NCBI GenBank assembly: GCA_016793775.1
Contig: JAEULK010000024.1
Coordinates: forward strand, 1 to 64,000
From: Sphingopyxis sp.
GTDB lineage: Bacteria > Pseudomonadota > Alphaproteobacteria > Sphingomonadales > Sphingomonadaceae
DNA length: 64,000 nt
Reading direction: 5' to 3'
The notes under the pieces are model-generated. The model made no database searches, had not been told where the DNA came from, and saw only the letters and a program-made list of their open reading frames with translations. The position numbers and the translations under genes were made by a program. Below are positions 26,763 to 35,006 of the stretch, in pieces. Within the stretch, counting starts at the first letter, position 1; each line of letters starts with the position of its first letter.

Positions 26763-29729
26763 GTGACACTTTCGCCAACATCGACCGACTCGATGCGCCT
26801 CGTCCGCCGCGGCCCCGATGCGGTGGGCGAAGAGGCAGCGGCGCTGTTCGCGCTCGCCAACGGCCTTGTCGGTGTCGAAGGCGTGATCGACGAATGCGCG
26901 ACAAGCCCATGCGCCTATCTGCCTGACGCCTTCATCAGCCGCCCGATCGCCTATCACGAAAGCTTCCCAGGCTATGCGACCGCGACCGACACGCGGATCA
27001 AATGCCCCAGCCCGTTGCTGCTGCGCCTCCATATCGATGGCCATCCGATCGACTTCGCCGCCGCCGAGCGGGTGGATACCAGCAGCACCCTCGACCTCGC
27101 GACCGGCCAGCTCAACCGGACGACGCGCTGGCGGATCGACGGCGGCCGGACGCTCGACATCGCGGTCGATCGCATCGTTCCGCTGACCGGCGCGGCGTGC
27201 GTCGCATCGCGGATCGCGATCACCCCGCTCGATTTCGCTGGCGGTTTCCAGGCCTGGCTGACCTATGGCCTTGCCGGCGACGAGGCGGGCGGCACCGATG
27301 CCGACGACCCGCGCATCTCGGGCCGACTGCGCTCGGCTTGGGCCATTTCTTCCCCTTTGCCGGGTGACAATCCTTCCGTCACCCGGTTCGGACAGGGCAC
27401 CGTCGAACTCGCCTATCGCCAGCATGTCGCGAGCGCGGCCGCCCAGGTGGCGGCGGTGCATGCGGGGCATGTCGTGCGCGGCGCGTTGGTCGCCGGCGGG
27501 ACCCTGTCCATCGATCGGGTGGTCGCCATGGCGTGCCGCCGCGGCCACCCGATCGATCCTGCCGCGCTCGACGGCGCTGCCGCCTCGTTCGATTCCATCG
27601 CCGAGGGTCAGCGTGCGGCGGTGCGGCAGCTGTGGGACGGCGCCGCGCTGGCGATCGACGGCGACAACGCGCTTGCCGCGGCGCTGCGCTTCAACCTGTT
27701 CCAGCTCCACCAGTCGGCGAGCCGCGATCCCGCGCACAGCATCGCAGCCAAGGGTCTGTCGGGTGAGGGTTATGAAGGCCATTATTTCTGGGATGCCGAG
27801 GCCTTCATGCTGCCCGTGCTGGCGCTGCAGGCCCCCGAGAAGGCGCGCAACCTGATCGCCTATCGCATCGCGCGGCTCGACGGTGCACGGGCGCATGCGG
27901 CGGCGATGGGGCACGGTCGTGGTGCTCTCTATCCGTGGCGAACGATCGCCGGCGACGAATGTTCGTCGCATTATCCGACGGGGTCGGCGCAATATCATAT
28001 CAACGGCGACATCGCGCACGGGTTGGCGCTCTATGTCGCCGCGACGGGCGACGACGCGATGCGCCGCGAGGCGGGCGAAATGCTGTTCGAAACCGCGCGC
28101 ATCTGGCTCGAAATCGGCGCCTTCGACGACCGGCGCGGCGGCGCCTTCTGCATCCATGGCGTGACCGGCCCCGACGAATATTCGGCGCTGGTCGACAATG
28201 ATTTCTACACCAACGCGATCGCCAAGCGCCACCTCGCTTTTGCCGCCGACACCGCCGACTGGCTACGCGAGACGGCGCCCGGGGTGTTCGCCAAGCTGGC
28301 GAGTATGATCGGACTGGACGATTCCGAGGTGGCGACATGGCGCCGCGCTGCGGATGCGATGTGGTTGCCGGTCGATCCGGCGACCGGCGTCAATCCGCAG
28401 GACGATGCCTTCCTGGGCCGCCCCGAACTACCCGAGCTCAAACCGCTCGGCGAGCGCGGTCCGTTGCTCCTGCGCTATCACCCGATGGTCCTGTTCCGGC
28501 ATCAGGTCGCCAAACAGGGCAATGTCGTCCAGGCGATGGCGATGGACCTGGTGCCGATCCCGCTGGCGCGGCAGCGGCTGAATTTCGACTATTATGGCCG
28601 CGTCACCGCGCATGATTCGACGCTGTCGTCGGTCGCTTTCGCGATCGTGGCGGCGCGGCTCGGCGAGGAAGACCGGGCGCTCGACTTCCACCGCGAAAGC
28701 GCCTTCGTCGACCTCGAAAACCGCCACGGCAACACGTCGCACGGCCTGCATATGGCGGCGCTGGCGGGCAGCTGGCTGGTGCTGGCGCAGGGCTGGGGCG
28801 GGCTGCGGCTCGACGGCCCGGTGCCGGCCTTCCGTCCGATCCTGCCCACGGCATGGACGGGCTATCGCTTCCGCCTCGCCTGGCGCGGCAGCGTCATCGA
28901 AGTCGATGTCGATGGCGCAGGGACGACATATCGATTGGCCTCGGGCGAAGCGATCGAACTGCTCGAACATGGTCGCGCACTGAGCGTCGGCGATACGCCG
29001 GTCCGCATGACGCGCCCGGCGACCAAGGGTGTGATCTTTGATCTGGACGGCGTGCTCACCGATACCGCCGAAGATCATTATCAGGCGTGGCAGGCGCTGG
29101 CCGACAATCATGGGTTCGCCTTCGATCGCGCCGCGAACGAGCGGCTCAAGGGCGTCGATCGCGCCGGGTCGTTGCGGCTGATCCTCGACCGCCAGGGCAT
29201 CACCATCGATGCGGCGACCTTCGACGCGATGCTGGCGGAGAAGAACGACCTCTATCGCGACCGGCTGGCGCGCTATTCGCCCGCCGACCTGTTTCCGGGC
29301 GTCTCCGAGCTGTTCGCGGCGCTCCGCGCCGCGGGCCTGAGGATCGGCCTCGCGTCGGCCAGCCGCAATGCGGGCGATGTCGTGCGCCTGCTCGGTATCG
29401 CCGACCAGTTCGACTTCATCGCCGACGCGGGTGCGGTGGCGAACCCCAAGCCCGCGCCCGATATTTTTCTCGCCTGTGCAACCGGCATGGGCCTGTCCCC
29501 CGAACACTGCATCGGGGTCGAGGATGCGCGCGCCGGAATTTCGGCCATCCATGCGGCGGGCATGGTGGCCATTGGTATCGGGTCAGAAGAGGCGCTGCCC
29601 GACGCCGAGCTCAACGTCCCCGCCATAGGTGATCTCTCGGTCGGCCTGATCCTGTCGTCAGAACGGGAAACGGCACCGGGCGGCGGCCTGTCAACCAGAC
29701 CAGAAAAAGTGGAGGAAGTCCCATGTTGA
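26763..29729 (+). CDS. GH65 glycoside phosphorylase/hydrolase fused to beta-phosphoglucomutase
   Basis: 988 residues from a GTG. Residues 1-750 form a GH65 (alpha,alpha-barrel) enzyme with the catalytic acid at Glu472 in GVTGPDEYS. Residues 755-970 form a HAD-type beta-phosphoglucomutase with nucleophile Asp760 (FDLDGVLTDT) and KPAPDIF. A phosphorylase would split maltose, trehalose or a similar disaccharide into glucose and beta-glucose-1-phosphate, which the fused domain would turn into glucose-6-phosphate. The usual phosphate-loop KQAD reads KQGN here, so phosphorolysis versus hydrolysis is open. Its stop overlaps the receptor start by 7 nt. Confidence 0.88.
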   Translation: MTLSPTSTDSMRLVRRGPDAVGEEAAALFALANGLVGVEGVIDECATSPCAYLPDAFISRPIAYHESFPGYATATDTRIKCPSPLLLRLHIDGHPIDFAAAERVDTSSTLDLATGQLNRTTRWRIDGGRTLDIAVDRIVPLTGAACVASRIAITPLDFAGGFQAWLTYGLAGDEAGGTDADDPRISGRLRSAWAISSPLPGDNPSVTRFGQGTVELAYRQHVASAAAQVAAVHAGHVVRGALVAGGTLSIDRVVAMACRRGHPIDPAALDGAAASFDSIAEGQRAAVRQLWDGAALAIDGDNALAAALRFNLFQLHQSASRDPAHSIAAKGLSGEGYEGHYFWDAEAFMLPVLALQAPEKARNLIAYRIARLDGARAHAAAMGHGRGALYPWRTIAGDECSSHYPTGSAQYHINGDIAHGLALYVAATGDDAMRREAGEMLFETARIWLEIGAFDDRRGGAFCIHGVTGPDEYSALVDNDFYTNAIAKRHLAFAADTADWLRETAPGVFAKLASMIGLDDSEVATWRRAADAMWLPVDPATGVNPQDDAFLGRPELPELKPLGERGPLLLRYHPMVLFRHQVAKQGNVVQAMAMDLVPIPLARQRLNFDYYGRVTAHDSTLSSVAFAIVAARLGEEDRALDFHRESAFVDLENRHGNTSHGLHMAALAGSWLVLAQGWGGLRLDGPVPAFRPILPTAWTGYRFRLAWRGSVIEVDVDGAGTTYRLASGEAIELLEHGRALSVGDTPVRMTRPATKGVIFDLDGVLTDTAEDHYQAWQALADNHGFAFDRAANERLKGVDRAGSLRLILDRQGITIDAATFDAMLAEKNDLYRDRLARYSPADLFPGVSELFAALRAAGLRIGLASASRNAGDVVRLLGIADQFDFIADAGAVANPKPAPDIFLACATGMGLSPEHCIGVEDARAGISAIHAAGMVAIGIGSEEALPDAELNVPAIGDLSVGLILSSERETAPGGGLSTRPEKVEEVPC

Positions 29730-32083
29730 AGAAAACCTACTTGCTCTCGTCGATCGCGCTGTTCGCGCTGCCGATGACGGCCTTTGCCCAGGAAGCGCCT
29801 CAAGCCGACGATGCCGCGCCTGCCGACGACGAGATCATCGTCACCGGCACCGCAGGCGGCGGCGTCAACCGCCAGGATGCGGCCTTCGCGATCACCAGCA
29901 TCAATTCCGAAGCGATCGACCGCGCCGCGCCGTCGAGCACCGCCGACTTGTTCAAGGTCATCCCCGGCGTGTCGGCCGAAAGCTCGGGCGGCCAGAATGG
30001 CGCCAATATCTTCGTGCGCGGCTATCCGTCGGGCGGCGACGCCGAATTCGTCACGCTGACGACGCAGGGCGTGCCCTTCTTCTCGCCGCCGACTTTGTCC
30101 TTCCTCGAAAACACCCAGCTGATCCGCATCGACGAAACGCTGGAGCGCGTCGAGGCGGTGCGCGGCGGCACCGGCGCGCTGTTCGGCAACGGCCAGCCCG
30201 GCCTGACCGTCAACTTCGTCCAGAAAGAGGGCGGCCGCGATTTCGAAGGCCTAGTGAAGGCCAGCGTCACCGATTATGGCGACATCCGCAGCGACCTGTT
30301 GCTCTCGGGTCCGCTCGGCGAGAACACCAGCTTCATGGTCGGCGGCTATTACAGCAGCGGTCACGGCATCCGTAACCCCGGCTTCACCGCCGAAAAGGGC
30401 GGGCAGATTACCGGCAATATCCGCCATGACTTCGACAAGGGTTCGATCCTCGTCTTCGCGCGCTACCTCAACGATCATGGCCAGTGGCTGCTGCCCATCC
30501 CGGTGATACGCGACGGCAACAAGGTGCGCGAGTTCGGCAATATCGACCCCGGCAGCGGCGCGCTCGCGGGTCCCGAAACGCGGCTCAGCGTCTTGCCCGA
30601 CGGCACCCGCGCCGACCTCGCCGACGGCCGCGGCGCCAAGCTGATCAACTTCGGCACCAATTTCGATTATGAAATCGGCGACGGCTTCCAGCTCCGCTAC
30701 CGCGCGAGCTATCTCAACGGCGATGCCGACACCACCGGCCTCGTTCCGGCGAGCACCGCGACGACCGCCAACGCCTATGCCGCCTCGCTCGGCAGCACCG
30801 TTGGCAGCCTGACCTATGTCAACGGCGGCCAGGCGGTCGCCGGCAGCACGCAGGTGATCCGCGCCGGGACCTGGATCGTGCGCAAGCAGATCGAGGATTT
30901 CACCAACGACCTCAATGTCGAGTGGGAAAGCGGGAACAACAAGTTTACCGTCGGCGCCTATTATTCGGACTTCTCGTCGAACGACCAGTGGAACCTCGGC
31001 AACATCCGGCTGCTGACCGCCGAGAATAACGGCCGGCTGCTCAACCTGACGCTCGCCAATGGTCAGATTGCGACGAACAACGGCTTTACCCAAGGCTCCT
31101 TCTTCAACGTCAACGCCGCCTATGACGGCCGCGAATATGCCTTCTATGCCGTCGACGAGTTCCAGCTGACCCCCGAACTCCGCCTCGATGGCGGCATCCG
31201 CTACCAGAATTACCGCGCGACCGGGGTGCTCGAGAACAACAGTTCGGTCGACATCGACGGCAACCCCAACACGCTCTACGACAATGGCACCGCGGTGCTG
31301 AACGGCACCTTTCGCAACTTCGCATACAAGAAAGGCGCGTGGTCGTGGACGGCGGGGCTCAATTACGACTTCTCGTCGTCGGTCGGCGCCTATGTCCGCT
31401 ACAACCGCGGCAACACCAACCCCTTCTTCGACAATCTGCGCGACGGCATCTTCGTGTCGCCCAAGGTCGACAATTTCGAGGGCGGGGTGAAGGTGCGGAC
31501 CGACATCGTGTCGCTCTACGCGACCTTGTTCCGCACCAAGTTCAGCGGGTTGGTGACGACGGTGATCCAGAATGGCGCGCCGGTCGCCGACATCGGCGGC
31601 GCGCGCAGCACCGGCGTAGAACTCGAAGGCCAGTTGCGTCCGTTCGACAATTTCTCGGTCGCTTTCTCGGGCACCTGGCTCGACGCCAAATACCGCAACT
31701 TCTTCGCGGGCGGCGGCATGATCGACCTCAGCGGCAACCGCGTCCAGCGCCAGCCGAAGTGGCAGTGGCGCGTCACCCCGGCGTATGACATCGAGTTCGG
31801 CGACAGCAAGGTGTCGCTCTATTCGACCTTCTCCTACACCGGTGACCGTTTCTCCGACACCGCGAACACCCAGGATCTACCGCATTATTTCAAGATTGAT
31901 GCGGGGATCAGCTTCGAAGTCAACGACGCGCTGCAGTTCGCGGTGACCGCCGACAATCTGACCGACAAGGTCGGGTTGACCGAAGGCGATCCGCGCACGC
32001 TGGGCCAGGCGGGGGGGCAGGTAGTCAACGCGCGCCCGATCCTCGGCCGCTCGCTCCGCTTCAGCGCGGCGTATAAATTCTAA
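29723..32083 (+). CDS. TonB-dependent receptor for the disaccharide/oligosaccharide
   Basis: 786 residues. Signal peptide ending AFAQ, TonB-box-like EIIVTGT at about 37-43, plug with VRGGTGALFGNGQPGLTVNFV, barrel ending AAYKF. GGAGGAAG precedes the ATG. It lies between the GH65-mutase fusion and an MFS permease under LacI control, so it probably moves alpha-glucoside oligosaccharides across the outer membrane. Confidence 0.9.
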   Translation: MLKKTYLLSSIALFALPMTAFAQEAPQADDAAPADDEIIVTGTAGGGVNRQDAAFAITSINSEAIDRAAPSSTADLFKVIPGVSAESSGGQNGANIFVRGYPSGGDAEFVTLTTQGVPFFSPPTLSFLENTQLIRIDETLERVEAVRGGTGALFGNGQPGLTVNFVQKEGGRDFEGLVKASVTDYGDIRSDLLLSGPLGENTSFMVGGYYSSGHGIRNPGFTAEKGGQITGNIRHDFDKGSILVFARYLNDHGQWLLPIPVIRDGNKVREFGNIDPGSGALAGPETRLSVLPDGTRADLADGRGAKLINFGTNFDYEIGDGFQLRYRASYLNGDADTTGLVPASTATTANAYAASLGSTVGSLTYVNGGQAVAGSTQVIRAGTWIVRKQIEDFTNDLNVEWESGNNKFTVGAYYSDFSSNDQWNLGNIRLLTAENNGRLLNLTLANGQIATNNGFTQGSFFNVNAAYDGREYAFYAVDEFQLTPELRLDGGIRYQNYRATGVLENNSSVDIDGNPNTLYDNGTAVLNGTFRNFAYKKGAWSWTAGLNYDFSSSVGAYVRYNRGNTNPFFDNLRDGIFVSPKVDNFEGGVKVRTDIVSLYATLFRTKFSGLVTTVIQNGAPVADIGGARSTGVELEGQLRPFDNFSVAFSGTWLDAKYRNFFAGGGMIDLSGNRVQRQPKWQWRVTPAYDIEFGDSKVSLYSTFSYTGDRFSDTANTQDLPHYFKIDAGISFEVNDALQFAVTADNLTDKVGLTEGDPRTLGQAGGQVVNARPILGRSLRFSAAYKF

Positions 32084-32099
32084 GGGGACATCCCTCCCT

Positions 32100-32139
32100 G
32101 GGTGGCCGCGGCCTCTTCGCGGCCACCCCTTCTTTTTCT
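32100..32139 (+). terminator. rho-independent terminator after the receptor gene
   Basis: An 11-bp GC-rich stem (GGGTGGCCGCG / CGCGGCCACCC) with a 7-nt loop is followed by CTTCTTTTTC. It begins 17 nt after the stop. Because the MFS gene continues 30 nt downstream in the same direction, it may act as an attenuator that lowers permease expression relative to the receptor. Confidence 0.7.
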
Positions 32140-32167
32140 GAGGCTCTATTTTTCCTAAGGACAGCCG

Positions 32168-33388
32168 ATGGCCCGTACCCGACTGATCGTCGCGCTGATC
32201 CTGATCTATGTCGCCTTCGCGATGCTGCTCAACAGCGTCGGTACGGTGATCCTCCAGTCGATCTCCAGCTTCGACGTCACCAAGCCGCAAGCGAGCACGC
32301 TTGAAGGCTTCAAAGACATCACGATCGCGGTCGTATCCTTCGCTACCGCCAGCTATCTGCCGCGGCTCGGGCTCAAAAACGCTTTGGTCGGCGCGCTGCT
32401 GCTGGCGATCCTCGCCTGCCTCATCATGCCCCTGTTCGGCAGCTTCAACGTCGCGCGGCTGCATTTCGCGATGGTCGGCGCCGCCTTCGCGCTCGCCAAG
32501 GTCGTCGTCTATTCGATGATCGGCCTCGTCACCGCCGACGCGCGCCGTCACGCCAGCCTGACCAGCCTGATCGAGGGCATGTTCATGGTCGGCGTGCTGT
32601 CCTCTTACTGGGTGTTCAGTGCCTTCATTGATCCGGCCGGCCTGCGCTGGCTGAACGCCTATTGGGTGCTCGGCGCGGTCACCACGCTCGCACTCCTGCT
32701 GCTGCTGACTGCCCCGGTCGACGAGGCGCGCACGCATGAGGGCGAGGCGGAAGGCGAGGGACCGGCGTTCGTCGCGATGCTGCGCCTTGCCGCGCTGCCG
32801 CTCGTCCTCGTCTTCGTGCTCTGCGCTTTCGTCTTCGTGCTGATCGAACAGGGCATCCAGAGCTGGCTGCCAACCTTCAACAACGAGGTGCTGCACCTGC
32901 CCGCGCAGATGAGCGTACAGGCGGCCAGCCTGTTCGCCGCCTGCCTCGCGATCGGGCGCTTCGGCGCCGGGGCGGTGATGGCGCGCTTCGACTGGTATCC
33001 GGTACTCAACATCTGCCTCGCGGTGCTCGCGGCGCTGATCATCCTCGTGCTGCCGCTCGCCGACGGCGTCACCCCCGGAGTGATCCACGATTGGCGCGAC
33101 GCGCCCACCGCCGCCTTCCTGTTTCCGCTGATCGGCGTCGCGCTCGCGCCGATTTATCCGACGATCATCTCGGTGATGCTCAGCGCGATGCCCAATCGCC
33201 AGCACCCGCCGCTAATGGGGCTTGTCGTCGTTTTCTCGGCGCTTGGCGGGACGACCGGATCGCTGATCACCGGCGCATTGTTCGCGCACCTCGACGGCCA
33301 GACCGCCTTCACGCTGATGCTTCTCCCGACCTCGATCCTCGCACTCGGCCTAGCGCTGCTCCGCCGCAGAATCGCGGCCGCCGCCTAG
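32168..33388 (+). CDS. MFS sugar permease
   Basis: 406 residues with about 12 membrane segments. It resembles sugar-porter-type MFS proteins (fucose/TsgA-like) in having SLIEGMFMVGVLSSYW and PIYPTIISVMLSAMP. It would bring the sugar across the inner membrane after receptor uptake. CTAAGGACAG upstream supplies the ribosome site. The stop TAG (33386-33388) is part of the CTAG target used by the IS481-family element that follows immediately; the protein itself is intact. Confidence 0.85.
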   Translation: MARTRLIVALILIYVAFAMLLNSVGTVILQSISSFDVTKPQASTLEGFKDITIAVVSFATASYLPRLGLKNALVGALLLAILACLIMPLFGSFNVARLHFAMVGAAFALAKVVVYSMIGLVTADARRHASLTSLIEGMFMVGVLSSYWVFSAFIDPAGLRWLNAYWVLGAVTTLALLLLLTAPVDEARTHEGEAEGEGPAFVAMLRLAALPLVLVFVLCAFVFVLIEQGIQSWLPTFNNEVLHLPAQMSVQAASLFAACLAIGRFGAGAVMARFDWYPVLNICLAVLAALIILVLPLADGVTPGVIHDWRDAPTAAFLFPLIGVALAPIYPTIISVMLSAMPNRQHPPLMGLVVVFSALGGTTGSLITGALFAHLDGQTAFTLMLLPTSILALGLALLRRRIAAAA

Positions 33389-34344
33389 GTGTTTAGTCCC
33401 GGCATCTGGTGGATCGGATTGATGATGAATCGATCTGGCTCTGAAGTCCAGATTTTGCAGATATATTCGTAAGGGGTGAGGCCGCTGAGGGTCTTGAGTC
33501 TGCGAGCGAAGTTATAGGCATCAATGAAGTCGTTGAGATGCGTGCGCAGCTGATCGTGGCTGTTGTAGTGGAAGCGTTTGACGGTTGCTTCTTTGATCGT
33601 GCGGTTCATCCGCTCGACCTGACCGTTGGTCCACGGGTGGTTGGGCTTGGTAAGCCGATGCTCGATGTTATTGGCCTCGCAGATCATGTCGAAGCGCATC
33701 TGTCGCGACCAAGCGGTGGTACGATTGGGCGGCTGATCGGCGCACTGGATGCCATTGTCGGTCAGGATCGTGTGGATCCGATAAGGCACGGCTTCCAGCA
33801 GGTGTTCGAGGAACTCCCACGCTGTGCGCCTGTCAGCCTTGTCGACCAGCTGGGTGACGGCGAACTTGCTGGTGCGGTCGATGGCCACGAACAGGTAGAG
33901 CTTACCCTCGGCCGTCTGCACTTCGGCGATATCCATGTGGAAGAAGCCGATCGGATAGCGCTTGAAGCTCTGTCGCTTCGGCTTGTCACCCTCAATGTCC
34001 GGCAGACGGGAGATGCCGTGCCGCTGAAGGCATCGATGCAGCACCGACCGCGTCAGATGCGGGACCGACGGGTGCAGCGCATAGAGGCAGTCATCCAGCG
34101 GCAGCAACGTGTGGCGCCGGAATGTAACGATCGCTGCCTCTTCGGCTTCGGTGAGTGTCGTAGAATGAGGGGCCTTCGGCCCGGTCTTCATATCCTCGAC
34201 TGTCGCCCGTTTGCGCCACTTCGCGACCGTCTTGGGGTTGATCCCCAGCTCCCTGCTCAGCGCCGTGAGCGAAGCTTGCGATCGCTGTATTGCTGCTCGG
34301 ACGGCGTACGTGGTCGTGGCGCTCCCATGACGAACTTGTCCCAT
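33385..34344 (-). CDS. IS481-family DDE transposase
   Basis: 319 residues from the ATG at 34344 (GGAAG just upstream). HTH region LTALSRELGINPKTVAKWRKR near residues 25-50, then a catalytic DDE core with FHMDIAEV, LTDNG and GQVERMNRTIKE. The coding frame runs to within a few bases of the left end and its stop uses bases of the flanking duplication. No frameshift. Confidence 0.9.
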   Translation of the reverse strand: MGQVRHGSATTTYAVRAAIQRSQASLTALSRELGINPKTVAKWRKRATVEDMKTGPKAPHSTTLTEAEEAAIVTFRRHTLLPLDDCLYALHPSVPHLTRSVLHRCLQRHGISRLPDIEGDKPKRQSFKRYPIGFFHMDIAEVQTAEGKLYLFVAIDRTSKFAVTQLVDKADRRTAWEFLEHLLEAVPYRIHTILTDNGIQCADQPPNRTTAWSRQMRFDMICEANNIEHRLTKPNHPWTNGQVERMNRTIKEATVKRFHYNSHDQLRTHLNDFIDAYNFARRLKTLSGLTPYEYICKIWTSEPDRFIINPIHQMPGLNT

Positions 34345-34401
34345 AATGCTTCCTTCCAATCCAACAAAAGGATCGCACCATCAAACCGTGGGATCAAACA
34401 G
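33390..34401 (-). mobile_element. IS481-family insertion sequence, complete
   Basis: Terminal inverted repeats TGTTTAGTCCC (left end) and TGTTTGATCCC (right end, read on the other strand) bound one transposase gene. The 5-bp direct repeat CTAGG flanks the element (33385-33389 and 34402-34406). Known IS481 targets have an NCTAGN core, which matches. Both ends and the transposase look intact, so it may still be active. Confidence 0.82.
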
Positions 34402-34599
34402 CTAGGCGACTTTAACGCAATTTTCGAAGGGCTTTGCGTGCAGATCGCGCACCGGGTCCGTCCGTACTTCCGGCCTATGCCAAGGCCCCGACGCATCCTG
34501 TGAAAACAGCCGGATGGCGGCCGTTGCTCTTCGAAAGCGACAGCGATAATGCGTTTGTGCTAACGAAAGCGTTGATAATAAGCCATAATCTGGCGATGA

Positions 34600-34686
34600 T
34601 GGTGCGGTCGAGAAGACTCGAACTTCCACGGCCTTTCGGCCACAACGACCTCAACGTTGCGCGTCTACCAGTTCCGCCACGACCGC
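34600..34686 (-). tRNA. tRNA-Leu(GAG)
   Basis: 87 nt with CCA encoded. The acceptor stem GCGGTCG pairs with CGACCGC, the anticodon stem CAACG/CGTTG holds loop TTGAGGT (anticodon GAG), there is a long variable arm typical of tRNA-Leu, and the T-arm is AAGTTCGAGTCTT. Reads CUC/CUU leucine codons. Confidence 0.92.
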
Positions 34687-34820
34687 ACATCATGATGGTC
34701 CGGATCGGGTCCGGCTCCAGGTAGGAGCGGGCGCCTAGCAAAGCTTTTCGGGCGATGCAAGCAAGCTGTGCCGCATTTATTTTTGCACCTGCGAACAGGC
34801 CGCGCGGCGGGCTTTGGCGC

Positions 34821-34900
34821 CTGTCATGAAAGAGCCTCCAAAGAGTCACTCAAATGTCATCGCTGTGGCGTCAGACCGTCACCGAATCACCCTAGTGGCG
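34821..34900 (+). promoter_or_regulatory. Pho-box-like promoter of the surface lipoprotein operon
   Basis: GTCA cores fall on one 11-bp grid: CTGTCAT at 34821, GAGTCAC at 34843, ATGTCAT at 34854 and CCGTCAC at 34876, with 4-nt gaps between neighbouring half-site positions. The last half-site is followed after 10 nt by TAGTGG (34893), a -10-like element. PhoB binds 7-bp direct repeats of CTGTCAT type spaced 4 nt apart, with the -10 about 10 nt beyond. The gspC promoter at 39551 has the same design. Confidence 0.55.
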
Positions 34901-35006
34901 GCGTCATCGGGGGTGTGACGGGATTCTTCCATCGCTCCGGCCGGTGATTTTCAGCAGGGGCGCCGCCCGACCAATTGGGCGCGCACAGCGGACAACGGAG
35001 AATTTC

